DNA of 64,000 bases, taken from the NCBI GenBank assembly GCA_017431345.1, contig JAFRLH010000005.1, positions 1 to 64,000 on the forward strand. Direction: 5' to 3'. Numbering within the stretch: the first letter of the stretch is position 1; each line of letters starts with the position of its first letter. Positions 53,903 through 62,575 of the stretch are shown here, piece after piece. The position numbers and the translations under genes are program-made. The notes beneath the pieces are model-generated. The model did not search any database. It saw only the letters and a list, made by a program, of their open reading frames with translations, and was not told the DNA's origin. Source of the stretch: Lachnospiraceae bacterium. Lineage in GTDB: Bacteria; Bacillota; Clostridia; Lachnospirales; Lachnospiraceae.

Positions 53903-54532
53903 ATGATAACGATAGCACTTGCGAAGGGAAGACTGGCACGGGAGACGAACGAACTCCTTTCCCGATGCGGGATCATGATTCCCGAGCTGGAAGATAAAGA
54001 TACCAGAAAACTGATCTTTACGAATAAGGAAGCGGGCATCAATGTGTTCCTGTCAAAGCCGTCGGATGTTCCCACCTATGTCGAATACGGCGCAGCTGAT
54101 ATCGGCGTGGTCGGAAGGGATACGCTGCTTGAGGAGAACAGGGATCTGTACGAAGTGCTGGATCTCGGCTTCGGGAAATGCCGGATGTGTGTCTGCGGAA
54201 GGCCGGAAGACGCCGGGAAGCTGAAGAACAGCCGGCAGATCCGCGTGGCGACAAAGTATCCCGTGATCGCAAAGGATTATTTTCATAACAGAAAGTTCCA
54301 GACGGTCGAGATCATCAAGCTGAACGGTTCGGTGGAACTTGCCCCTCTTGTGGGTCTGGCGGATGTGATCGTCGATATCGTGGAGACGGGGAGCACCCTG
54401 CATGAGAACGGGCTGGATGTCCTGGAGACAGTCATCCCGCTTTCCGCGCGCATGGTCGTGAACCAGGTGTCTATGAAGATGAAGGAACGGGAGATCAAAC
54501 CGTTCATCAAAAGCATCAAGGCAGTGCTGTAA
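53903..54532 (+). CDS. hisG: ATP phosphoribosyltransferase, short form
   Basis: A 209-residue HisG of the short type, which needs HisZ. It condenses ATP and PRPP in the first step of histidine synthesis. ITIALAKGRLARETNELL opens it. GAADIGVVGRDTLLEEN is mid-protein, and LVGLADVIVDIVETGSTLHE binds PRPP. No C-terminal regulatory domain is present, as expected with HisZ. It lies 26 bases after hisZ behind GGAGG. Confidence 0.95.
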   Translation: MITIALAKGRLARETNELLSRCGIMIPELEDKDTRKLIFTNKEAGINVFLSKPSDVPTYVEYGAADIGVVGRDTLLEENRDLYEVLDLGFGKCRMCVCGRPEDAGKLKNSRQIRVATKYPVIAKDYFHNRKFQTVEIIKLNGSVELAPLVGLADVIVDIVETGSTLHENGLDVLETVIPLSARMVVNQVSMKMKEREIKPFIKSIKAVL

Positions 54533-54583
54533 GCCTGTCATTCCGCCTGCGCGGGAGCCTGTCCCGGAAGGCCTCCTTTTAAC

Positions 54584-54616
54584 TGTCATCCAGAGGAGCG
54601 GAGCGACGAAGGATCC
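54584..54616 (+). repeat. 33-bp dispersed repeat, copy 3
   Basis: TGTCATCCAGAGGAG followed by CGGAGCGACGAAGGATCC. GCGTAAA and the hairpin GCGGTTTT/AAAACCGC extend it to about 54650. It is inserted in the hisG-hisI gap. Confidence 0.8.
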
Positions 54617-54686
54617 ACCGCGTAAATTCAGCGGTTTTTTGGAAAACCGCCTGTGTGAAAACTGAAGATTGAAGGAAACAAATCCA

Positions 54687-55640
54687 ATGAAAGCCTGTAC
54701 GATCATTACACTTCCGGATATTCCGGAAGATATCAAAAATACTGCACCCCGCGTCATCCTTGCCGTCGACCCGGCTGAAGATGACGCTGCGCGTGAGCGT
54801 TCGATCACAGCCCTGAAGGCCCTGAAGGCGGCTGTTCCCTCTGTCATCCTTGTCAAAGGGATCATCAAACGCCTGGAGGATGTCAAAAAATATCTCTATG
54901 CCGGCGGCACCTATATCGTTGCAGATAACGTTCCGGAGGAATTATATGCCGAAGCGGCAGCGCGTTTCGGAGGAGAAAGGCTTCTCCGGCGTGCAGAGGA
55001 TTATGAACCGCCGAAGCCCGCTTTTTCCTGGTCTGCGCTCAAGACCAATGAAAACGGCCTGATACCGGTCGTCGTACAGGACGCAGGAACAAATGCCGTG
55101 CTCATGGTCGCCTGGCAGAATGAAGAAGCCTTTAACACCACGATCCGTACCGGTATCATGACTTACTGGTCAAGGAGCCGCGGTGCGCTGTGGGTGAAAG
55201 GGGAAACATCGGGCAACTATCAGTATCTGCGGTCCCTGAAGATCGACTGCGACAATGACACGCTTCTGGCGCAGGTGCTGCCGGCCGGCCCGGCCTGTCA
55301 TACGGGGAATTATTCCTGCTTCTACAGGGATGTTGTGCCGGATGAATTCCGTGAACGCGGTATTTCTGATGTCCTGAAGGAAGTATATGCTGTCATCGAA
55401 GACAGAAAACAGCATCCGAAGGAAGGTTCCTATACCAATTATCTGTTCGATAAAGGGACAGATAAGATCTGCAAGAAGATCGGAGAGGAAGCCACGGAAG
55501 TAGTGATCGCAGCAAAGAATGATGCAAAAGAAGAACTGGTTTATGAAGTCTCTGATCTCCTGTATCATACCATGGTCATGATGTCAAAGATGGGCGTCAC
55601 ATGGGAGAATATCGCAAAAGAACTTGCAGAGAGAGGATGA
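54687..55640 (+). CDS. hisI: Bifunctional phosphoribosyl-AMP cyclohydrolase / phosphoribosyl-ATP pyrophosphatase with N-terminal extension
   Basis: A 317-residue HisIE carrying out steps two and three of histidine synthesis. The HisI part (about 112-215) has VAWQNEEAF, the metal Asp motif DCDNDT and GPACHTGNYSCF. The HisE part (about 230-317) has KIGEEATEVVIAAKN and DLLYHTMVMM. Residues 1-105 are an extension not found in ordinary HisIE. VILVKGIIKRLEDVKKYLYA and GGERLL resemble a degenerate piece of a HisA/HisF TIM barrel. The ATG at 54687 follows AAGGAAA. hisD, B, H, A and F are absent from the window. Confidence 0.9.
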   Translation: MKACTIITLPDIPEDIKNTAPRVILAVDPAEDDAARERSITALKALKAAVPSVILVKGIIKRLEDVKKYLYAGGTYIVADNVPEELYAEAAARFGGERLLRRAEDYEPPKPAFSWSALKTNENGLIPVVVQDAGTNAVLMVAWQNEEAFNTTIRTGIMTYWSRSRGALWVKGETSGNYQYLRSLKIDCDNDTLLAQVLPAGPACHTGNYSCFYRDVVPDEFRERGISDVLKEVYAVIEDRKQHPKEGSYTNYLFDKGTDKICKKIGEEATEVVIAAKNDAKEELVYEVSDLLYHTMVMMSKMGVTWENIAKELAERG

Positions 55641-55685
55641 CCCGGGAAACAGATACAATGCAGCAAAAACCATCTGTACCATTCT

Positions 55686-55721
55686 GCCGTTATTCCGGAA
55701 GCCCGGAAAGCGGCTTTTTTT
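55686..55721 (+). terminator. Terminator of the his operon
   Basis: GCCGTTATTCCGG pairs imperfectly with CCGGAAAGCGGC and is followed by TTTTTTT. It separates the histidine genes from the export locus. Confidence 0.65.
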
Positions 55722-55742
55722 CTGACCGGATGGAAGGAAACA

Positions 55743-55771
55743 TTGTTTCTTTGTTCATATTCTGGTATGTT
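55743..55771 (+). promoter_or_regulatory. Promoter of the NHLM-type export locus
   Basis: TTGTTT (55743-55748), a 17-base spacer and TATGTT (55766-55771). The roughly 120-base leader contains CAGCCGC (55793-55799) pairing with GCGGCTG (55811-55817), with AAAGGAG in the loop. Confidence 0.5.
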
Positions 55772-55899
55772 TATTAAGAGTGCAGATCTATGCAGCCGCA
55801 AAAGGAGTATGCGGCTGTCTGACCGGGAAATCACTGTCCGGACCGGCAGAGGAATGGTCGGCCGGCGGTTTTTCGGGAAAATGCTCAGGAGGAGCAGCG

Positions 55900-56325
55900 A
55901 TGGAAGAGAACGACAACGGAACGGTATTTCGAAAAAAGACGCTCGACCGCATTTCATCCCCGGATCAGCTCACAGACTATCTGAAGGTGACGAATCCGGG
56001 AATCTGGGCGGTTCTGGCGGCCGTAATTCTGCTTTTGGCAGGACTGCTTGCATGGTCTATGGTGGGGACGCTGGAGACGAAGACAGAAGTCAAAGTCGCA
56101 GTATCCGATCATACCGCACAGATCATACCGCTCGGATCTGAAACGCTGGCGGAGGGAATGCCCCTTCGTGTAAACGGTGAGGAATACAGGATCGCCTATG
56201 CCAAATCGGATGAATACGGACGCTCTGTAGGGGCGGCGGAGGTGGGACTTCCGGACGGGACTTATGACGGTACTGTTGTAACGGAAGCGGTACATCCTAT
56301 CAGTTTCCTGCTGGAAAGCAGGTGA
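55900..56325 (+). CDS. Short HlyD-like protein of the NHLM/NHLP bacteriocin export system
   Basis: A 141-residue protein. FRKKTLDRISSPDQLTDYLK (10-29) and VTNPGIW match the N-terminus of NHLM-type secretion (membrane fusion) proteins. A single membrane helix spans about 34-56, and roughly 85 residues follow outside. The long coiled coil and most of the beta-barrel of full-length family members are absent, with no frame damage. AGGAGGAG precedes the ATG at 55900. It precedes the peptidase-exporter gene by four bases, so it is surely part of the same export unit. Confidence 0.8.
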   Translation: MEENDNGTVFRKKTLDRISSPDQLTDYLKVTNPGIWAVLAAVILLLAGLLAWSMVGTLETKTEVKVAVSDHTAQIIPLGSETLAEGMPLRVNGEEYRIAYAKSDEYGRSVGAAEVGLPDGTYDGTVVTEAVHPISFLLESR

Positions 56326-56329
56326 ATAC

Positions 56330-58507
56330 ATGGTGAAGAAAGCAATAAGACCGACACTGACAAAGGGTGTCGCCAAAGTACCTGTGATCATGCAGCTGGA
56401 AGCACTGGAATGCGGTGCAGCAGCACTGTGTATGGTCATGGCTTATTACGGGAAATGGATACCGCTGGAGCAGGTGCGGCAGGATTGCGGCGTCTCCCGG
56501 GACGGGAGCAAGGCAAAGAATATCTACCTGGCAGCGGAACATTACGGTTTTTCCGTCAAAGCATTTCGCATGAACCCGGAATCTCTCAGGGATAACGGAC
56601 AGTTTCCCTGCATTATCCACTGGAACATGAATCACTTCGTTGTTCTGGACGGCTTCCGGGGCAAGTGGGTCTATCTGAATGACCCGGCAAGGGGCCAGGT
56701 CAGGGTGAGCTGGGAGGAGTTTGACCGCGCCTTTACAGGCGTGACGATCATCCCCGTGCCGGGAGAAAACTTTGAGCCGGGCGGAAAACGCCGGAGTACC
56801 ATAGATTTTGCCCGCAGGCGTCTGGTCGGTGCCGGCACCGCGGTTGTTTTTGTGATGCTGACAACAGCGATCTCCTATCTTTTCGGCATCGCGGGTTCTG
56901 TGACCTCCCGCATTTTTATGGACCGTCTGCTGACGGGCATCAACAGGGACTGGCTGTATCCTTTCCTTGCTGTGATGATCCTGCTGGCGGCGATCCAGCT
57001 TACCGTGGCGTGGGTACAGACGATCTATTCCCTGAAGATCAATGGCAAGATGGCTGTGATCGGAAATACAACATACATGTGGAAAGTGCTGCATCTGCCG
57101 ATGGAGTTTTTCTCCCAGCGTCTGGCAGGAGATATTCAAAGCCGGGCAGGGATGAATGCCTCCATCGCGGGAACACTGGTGAACACTTTTGCACCGCTTT
57201 TGCTGAACACAGTTATGATGGTATTCTACCTCGTGCTGATGCTTCGGCAGAGCCCCCTTCTTTCCCTGATCGGCATCGCAGCACTGACGCTGAACGCATT
57301 CATGTCCCGGATCATTTCGAACAGGCGCATAAACCTGACACGGGTGCTGATGCGTGACACCGGTAAGCTGGAATCTTCTACGGTGACCGGCATCAGTATG
57401 ATCGAGACGATCAAAGCCAGCGGTGCGGAAAACGGTTTCTTTCAGAAATGGGCAGGGTATCAGGCTTCTGTGAACACACAGAATGTCAAAGCAGCCAGAA
57501 GCAGTCAGTTCATCGGTGTGATCCCGGCTTTCTTTTCCACCCTGGCAAATTACACTGTACTGGTCATCGGTGTGTGGATGACAATGAACGGGACATTCAC
57601 GCTTGGTGCCGTGCTGATGTTCCAGGGATTCCTGGGTTCCTTTATGTCTCCCGCCATGACACTGGTCAGTGCCGGACAGATCATTCAGGAAATGCGGACT
57701 CAGATGGAGCGGGTCGAAGATGTAATGGAATATCCGACGGATGAAAATGTGATTGAACATGCCCCGGAGGATGCAGAACTCTCCAAGCTGAAGGGCAATA
57801 TTGAACTGAAAAACATTACCTTCGGTTATTCCCGTCTGGAAGAGCCGTTGATCACGGATTTTTCCCTGTCGCTGAAAACCGGACAGCGGGTAGCGCTGGT
57901 CGGGACTTCCGGCTGCGGAAAATCCACGGTCTCCAAACTCCTTTCCGGACTGTATCAGCCGTGGAGCGGTGAGATCCTGTTTGACGGAAAACCGCGCAGC
58001 GCCTATCCCCGCGAGGTAATGGTGGGGTCGCTGGCGGTGGTGGATCAGGATATCATCCTGTTTGAGGATACCGTGGCGAACAATATCAAAATGTGGGACG
58101 ATTCCATCCAGGATTTCGAAATGATCCTGGCTGCGCGCGATGCGCAGATCCATGACGACATTACGGCACTTCCCGGGGGATATCAGCACAAGCTCATCAG
58201 CGGCGGCAAGAACTTCTCCGGCGGCCAGAGGCAAAGGCTGGAGATCGCCCGCGTGCTGGCGCAGGATCCGACGATCATCATTCTTGATGAAGCTACCTCC
58301 GCCCTGGATGCCAGGACAGAGTATGAGGTCGTGAATGCGATCCGGGACCGCGGCATTACCTGCGTCGTCATTGCCCACCGGCTTTCTACCGTGCGGGACT
58401 GTGATGAGATCATCGTCCTTGACCATGGCAAGGTAGCCGAGCGCGGCACCCACGATGAACTGATGGCCCTGGACGGCGCCTATGCCGACCTGGTGGCAAA
58501 TGAATAA
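56330..58507 (+). CDS. NHLP-family bacteriocin export ABC transporter: peptidase/permease/ATPase
   Basis: A 725-residue exporter that trims double-glycine-type leaders and exports the peptide. The C39 peptidase domain (1-140) has all three catalytic positions: Cys28 in LEALECGAAALC, His102 in NMNHFVVLDG and Asp118 in NDPARG. The membrane domain (about 160-450) has six helices. The ATPase has Walker A GTSGCGKST, signature NFSGGQRQRLEIARVL, Walker B IIILDEATSALD and an HRLST switch. It appears fully functional. Its substrate precursor was not found in the window. Confidence 0.92.
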   Translation: MVKKAIRPTLTKGVAKVPVIMQLEALECGAAALCMVMAYYGKWIPLEQVRQDCGVSRDGSKAKNIYLAAEHYGFSVKAFRMNPESLRDNGQFPCIIHWNMNHFVVLDGFRGKWVYLNDPARGQVRVSWEEFDRAFTGVTIIPVPGENFEPGGKRRSTIDFARRRLVGAGTAVVFVMLTTAISYLFGIAGSVTSRIFMDRLLTGINRDWLYPFLAVMILLAAIQLTVAWVQTIYSLKINGKMAVIGNTTYMWKVLHLPMEFFSQRLAGDIQSRAGMNASIAGTLVNTFAPLLLNTVMMVFYLVLMLRQSPLLSLIGIAALTLNAFMSRIISNRRINLTRVLMRDTGKLESSTVTGISMIETIKASGAENGFFQKWAGYQASVNTQNVKAARSSQFIGVIPAFFSTLANYTVLVIGVWMTMNGTFTLGAVLMFQGFLGSFMSPAMTLVSAGQIIQEMRTQMERVEDVMEYPTDENVIEHAPEDAELSKLKGNIELKNITFGYSRLEEPLITDFSLSLKTGQRVALVGTSGCGKSTVSKLLSGLYQPWSGEILFDGKPRSAYPREVMVGSLAVVDQDIILFEDTVANNIKMWDDSIQDFEMILAARDAQIHDDITALPGGYQHKLISGGKNFSGGQRQRLEIARVLAQDPTIIILDEATSALDARTEYEVVNAIRDRGITCVVIAHRLSTVRDCDEIIVLDHGKVAERGTHDELMALDGAYADLVANE

Positions 58508-58519
58508 GGGGGTGGCGTG

Positions 58520-60709
58520 ATGGGATGGTTTGAAAATCAGATCGAAGAACGCAGAAATGCCGATCAGCAGCTCCTGGAAGATTCTTTTGTTAGAATTGCC
58601 GGCGTCGTGCTGGGGCAGCGTACCGCACAGCGGATCAAAGATGAACGAATCGTAGCGAAGAACGCCATCGGCGAGATCCTGAAATACTATCACTATAAAA
58701 CAGCCGAGATTCCGGAAGAGTTAAAAAGCATCGAAGAGCAGGTCGATTACTGCCTGCGGCCGAACGGGCTGATGCGCCGGACAGTAGAGCTGAAAGAAGG
58801 CTGGTACAGGGACGCTTTCGGTCCGGTCCTTGCCTTTACCAGAGAGGACAGTCTGCCTGTGGCACTGCTGCCGGGAAAGTTTACGGGATATGTCTTCAAT
58901 GATCCGAAAACAGGGGAGCATAAGCGCCTGAACGCTGAAAACGCAGCGCTGTTTGAAAACGAAGCAATTTGCTTTTACCGCCCGCTTCCGCAGAAAAGTC
59001 TGGGGATTCCCGATCTGCTTCTTTATATGAAGCACTGTATCACTATAAGCGATATTGTCATGATCGCCGTTGGCACGCTGGCCGTAACGCTCGTCGGACT
59101 GATCATGCCCCGGATTACCCGGGCGCTTACCGGTCCGGTGCTCGCCAGCGGGCGGGCGGATGCCCTGATCGGGATCGCGGTCTGTATGATCTGCGTCTCG
59201 CTTTCCGCGCAGCTCATCAGCAGTGTAAAGAATCTGGTGCAGGCCAGACTGAGTACAAAGACCTCGCTGGGTGTGCAGGCTTCCATGATGATGAGGCTGC
59301 TGACACTGCCGGCATCCTTCTTCCGGAAATACAGTCCCGGTGAGCTGAAAAGCCGCTCCATGTCGGTCAACCAGCTCTGTTCCATGATGCTCGATATGGT
59401 AATGAGTACCGGTCTTACTTCCCTGACCTCTCTTTTGTATATCGGTCAGATCTTCCGGTTTACCCCGGTCCTGGTGATCCCGTCCGTTCTCATCGTGCTG
59501 GTGACGGTAGTTTTCTCCATCATCTCTACGCTGGTGCAGATCAGGATCAAGCGAAAGGAGATGGAGCACAGTGCGAAAGAATCCGGTATGAGCTACAGCA
59601 TCATTTCGGGCGTGCAGAAGATCAAACTCTCCGGTGCTGAAAAAAGGGTCTTTGCCAAGTGGCTGGATGTGTACGCCGAAGGTGCAGAGTTGATCTATAA
59701 TCCGCCGATGTTTATCAAGATCAATGGTGTGATCTCCACGGCGATCAGCCTTATATCCACGATCGTACTGTACTACATAGCGGTAAAGAGCGGGATCAGT
59801 CAGTCGAATTACTTTGCCTTTACAGCATCCTATGGAATGCTGATGGGCGCATTCATGTCTGTATCCGGAATCGCACTTTCAGCTGCGCAGATCAAGCCGA
59901 TCCTGGAAATGGCGGAGCCTTTCCTGAAAACTGCGCCGGAAACGGCAGAGAGAAAAGAAATCGTTACGCATATCTCCGGCAGTATCGAAATGAATCATGT
60001 GTCATTCCGTTATGAGGACAGTGCACCTTATATCATCAATGACCTTTCGCTTAAGATCCGGCCCGGAGAATACGTTGCCGTAGTCGGACGGACCGGCTGC
60101 GGAAAATCCACACTGGTGCGGCTGCTGCTGGGCTTTGAGAAACCGGAAAAAGGCGCTGTCTACTACGACGGAAAAGATATCGAAGGTCTTGATCTTCCCT
60201 CTCTTCGCCGGAAGATCGGTACGGTCATGCAGGACGCAGGCCTGTTCCAGGGCGACATCTATTCCAATATCGTCATCACTGCCCCTGAACTGACGCTGAG
60301 TGCAGCCTGGGAAGCAGCGGAAAAAGCCGGGATCGCAGAGGATATCCGGGCTATGCCCATGGGCATGCACACCATGGTCTCCGAGGGGCAGGGAGGCATC
60401 TCCGGCGGGCAGCGCCAGAGACTGATGATCGCCCGTGCCATTGCGCCGGAGCCGAAACTGCTGATCTTTGACGAGGCCACTTCCGCCCTGGACAATAAGA
60501 CCCAGCGGCAGGTATCCGAGGCGCTGGACGCCATGGGCTGTACACGGATCGTCATCGCGCACAGGCTTTCCACTATAAAGCACTGTGACCGTATCCTGGT
60601 CCTTGACGGCGGAAGCGTCGTGGAGGACGGGACTTATGAGGAGCTGATCGAAAAGGGAGGCATCTTTGCGGCGCTGGTGGAGCGGCAGAGACTGGACACA
60701 GCAGGATGA
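58520..60709 (+). CDS. NHLP bacteriocin export ABC transporter: permease/ATPase
   Basis: A 729-residue second exporter subunit without a peptidase domain. An N-terminal soluble region (1-165) is characteristic of NHLM partner transporters. A six-helix membrane domain (about 170-460) and an ATPase domain follow, with Walker A GRTGCGKST, signature ISGGQRQRLMIARAIA, Walker B LLIFDEATSALD and HRLST. It probably forms a heterodimer with the preceding protein. The ATG at 58520 follows AAGGGGGTGG and was chosen over the GTG just before it. Confidence 0.9.
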   Translation: MGWFENQIEERRNADQQLLEDSFVRIAGVVLGQRTAQRIKDERIVAKNAIGEILKYYHYKTAEIPEELKSIEEQVDYCLRPNGLMRRTVELKEGWYRDAFGPVLAFTREDSLPVALLPGKFTGYVFNDPKTGEHKRLNAENAALFENEAICFYRPLPQKSLGIPDLLLYMKHCITISDIVMIAVGTLAVTLVGLIMPRITRALTGPVLASGRADALIGIAVCMICVSLSAQLISSVKNLVQARLSTKTSLGVQASMMMRLLTLPASFFRKYSPGELKSRSMSVNQLCSMMLDMVMSTGLTSLTSLLYIGQIFRFTPVLVIPSVLIVLVTVVFSIISTLVQIRIKRKEMEHSAKESGMSYSIISGVQKIKLSGAEKRVFAKWLDVYAEGAELIYNPPMFIKINGVISTAISLISTIVLYYIAVKSGISQSNYFAFTASYGMLMGAFMSVSGIALSAAQIKPILEMAEPFLKTAPETAERKEIVTHISGSIEMNHVSFRYEDSAPYIINDLSLKIRPGEYVAVVGRTGCGKSTLVRLLLGFEKPEKGAVYYDGKDIEGLDLPSLRRKIGTVMQDAGLFQGDIYSNIVITAPELTLSAAWEAAEKAGIAEDIRAMPMGMHTMVSEGQGGISGGQRQRLMIARAIAPEPKLLIFDEATSALDNKTQRQVSEALDAMGCTRIVIAHRLSTIKHCDRILVLDGGSVVEDGTYEELIEKGGIFAALVERQRLDTAG

Positions 60710-60738
60710 TCTGAGGAAAGGTTTATCAGTTATTGACA

Positions 60739-61047
60739 ATGGATACCAAAGGCATTCTTTTATGGGCAGGCTTTATCATCATCTGTGCAGCCATCTGGCT
60801 GGTCTCGCGGAGCATGAAGAAGCAGATTGAAAAAAACGGGATTGAGAGCATTGGCGTAATCTCACGGATCGTGGATGAGGGCGGATCGGAGGATATCGAT
60901 CTTCAGTATTATGCACGCTATCAGACGGAGGACGGAGAAGAAGTCGAGGGGCTTCTGTCCAATCCCTCGCCGGATCTGGAAGAAGGACAGCAGGTGCGGC
61001 TTAAGTATCATCCGAAATACAGGACAAATGCGCGGCTGATCAGATAA
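60739..61047 (+). CDS. DUF3592-like small membrane protein
   Basis: A 102-residue protein. One N-terminal membrane helix (about 5-22) is followed by a beta-rich domain (IGVISRIVDEGGSEDID, YARYQTEDGEEVEGLL, EEGQQVRLKYHPKYRTN). This resembles DUF3592 proteins, whose function is not known. The start could be ATG 60739 or TTG 60733; AGGAAAGG lies far upstream of either. It follows the exporters by 29 bases and so belongs to the export locus. Confidence 0.7.
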   Translation: MDTKGILLWAGFIIICAAIWLVSRSMKKQIEKNGIESIGVISRIVDEGGSEDIDLQYYARYQTEDGEEVEGLLSNPSPDLEEGQQVRLKYHPKYRTNARLIR

Positions 61048-61073
61048 ACAGCGTACGGAGATATCCGTTATAT

Positions 61074-62115
61074 ATGCAGTACGGTTTCAGATCCTGCTGA
61101 TCGTCATTAATGCGGTCAACGGGATCGTAGATAGTCTCTATGCCAGTAATGTTATCGGCAAAACGGTTATGAGCGCTATTGGGCTCTACGGTCCGCTCAA
61201 CCATTTCCTGTATGCTGCAAGCATTATGCTGGTCAGCGGTTCCCAGATCCTGTACGGCAGGTATATTGTAAGGGACCGGGAACGGATCAACAGCCTGTTC
61301 TCTGTCAATCTGATCGTTTCCACTGTACTGTCTGTTCTTACCTCCGCCCTGCTGACTGTGGGTGTTCTGACCGGGCTGACCCGGCTGATCCGGTCTATAC
61401 CATGACACTCATGGGATTCCGGATTTTGCCGCTGTGTATGCCGCTGGCCCTGGTCAGCCTGCATTTTGCCTGTGCCGCCCAGACCATGAAAAGAAAATAC
61501 CTCCGGATCATCCTGCCCATTACAGACGGGGCAGTCGGTGTGATCCTTTGCAGTTTCTTCCTGATCCCGGCATGGAAGATGAACGGCCTTTATATTTCGA
61601 ATGTTCTGAACGGCGTGATCTGTTTTCTGGTCGTTCTCATCGCTGCCTGGATCCCCCGGAAGCGCTGCCCCCGTAATCTGGAAGACCTTATGCTGATCCC
61701 GGAAGGCTTTGGTGCAGCGGAAAATGACAGGCTCGACATTACAGTCCGGGAGATCGGGCAGGTCGTCAGTGTTTCCGCGCAGGTGATTGATTTCTGCCGC
61801 GGACGGGGCGTCGACGGAAGACGGGCTTATCTGGCCGGCCTGTTCCTGGAGGAGATGGCGGGCAATGTTGTCTCCCACGGTTTTTCAAAGGATAATAAAG
61901 ATCATTCTGTGGATATCCGTGTGGTGCACAAAGACAATGACATTATTCTTCGGATCCGGGATAACTGCAGAGCATTTGACCCCTCAGAACGGGCTATGAT
62001 AACAGAACAGAGAGATTTCGGCAAGAACGTAGGTATCCGGATCGTTTACGGAATGGCCAGGGAAGTGACGTATCAGAACCTTCTGGGAATGAATGTACTT
62101 ACTGTATCGATTTAA
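61074..62115 (+). pseudogene. Broken MATE-transporter/HATPase fusion
   Basis: Two pieces of one gene in different frames. Piece 1 (about 61083-61405) has ILLIVINAVNGIVDSLYAS and GPLNHFLYAASIMLVSGSQI, the first helices of a MATE-type transporter. It stops at TGA 61403-61405. Piece 2 continues in the frame of DPVYTMTLMGFRILPLCMP (from about 61389) through the last MATE helices. It ends in a full GHKL ATPase domain with LEEMAGNVVSHGF (N box), RIRDNCRAFDP (G1) and KNVGIRIVYG (G2), stopping at 62115. The middle helices are missing, so a deletion has also shifted frame. ATG 61074 reads MQY and would rejoin piece 1 if one base were restored near 61083. The HATPase part could still be expressed from ATG 61402. 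Confidence 0.75.
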
Positions 62116-62134
62116 GAAGGAGTGTGAAAACATT

Positions 62135-62560
62135 ATGGCATTTACTCTTTTTGAACGTTGGAGTCCGGAATACGCATTGAACAACACCATTGAAGATATC
62201 AAAGCGTCGGGGCTGGACGGACTGAAGAAACATCTCACAGCGAATGCGCTCAAGAACGTACAGAGCATGGAAGCAATCGCCAGCAGGCCGGAAATTGCGC
62301 TGTTCACATCGGCTTTAATGGGCGGAAACGCAGTTGGCGTCTTTTTGGAAAAGCTCTCGGAATGTGAATGGACGATCAGGGATGTGATGAAAGGCTCAAC
62401 GTCTTCAAAAGCGATCCTCAGCTTTGATTATCAGGATATGATGACCGGGACCCTTGAACTGACGATGATCAAAGAGGATAAAATATGGAAAATTGACGGT
62501 CTGGCCATGCCGAAGTTCGAGAAGCTCGCGCTGCCGCAGGGAAATACAGAGCAGTCATAA
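62135..62560 (+). CDS. NTF2-like protein of unknown function
   Basis: A 141-residue protein without a signal peptide. The N-terminal half is helical (NNTIEDIKASGLDGLKKHLT, VQSMEAIASRPEIALFTSAL). The C-terminal half has the strand pattern of NTF2-like/DUF4878-type folds: CEWTIRDVMKGSTSSKAILS, TGTLELTMIKEDKIWKIDGL. A Gly-Gly pair occurs at 63-64 (ALMGGNAVG), which invites comparison with C39 leader sites. The fold continues through that point, so a processed precursor is not favoured. AAGAAGGAG lies 12 bases before the ATG. It is probably cytoplasmic and part of the export locus. Confidence 0.65.
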   Translation: MAFTLFERWSPEYALNNTIEDIKASGLDGLKKHLTANALKNVQSMEAIASRPEIALFTSALMGGNAVGVFLEKLSECEWTIRDVMKGSTSSKAILSFDYQDMMTGTLELTMIKEDKIWKIDGLAMPKFEKLALPQGNTEQS

Positions 62561-62575
62561 GGAGAATGCCGCGTT

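Noticed and set aside
55660-55779. Small plus-strand frame upstream of the export locus as a precursor peptide
   Set aside because: It covers the his terminator and the promoter region, has no ribosome binding site and no leader-like sequence.
56300-58693. A 797-codon open frame on the minus strand
   Set aside because: It lies antisense to the C39 exporter, whose motifs are all intact. Its translation is rich in His, Cys and Arg with no recognisable motif, typical of a shadow frame in a GC-balanced gene.
62135-62560. Bacteriocin precursor cleaved after the Gly-Gly at residues 63-64
   Set aside because: The protein reads as one NTF2-like domain, and the segment before Gly-Gly lacks the pattern of NHLP or Nif11 leaders. 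It is kept only as a low-probability alternative.
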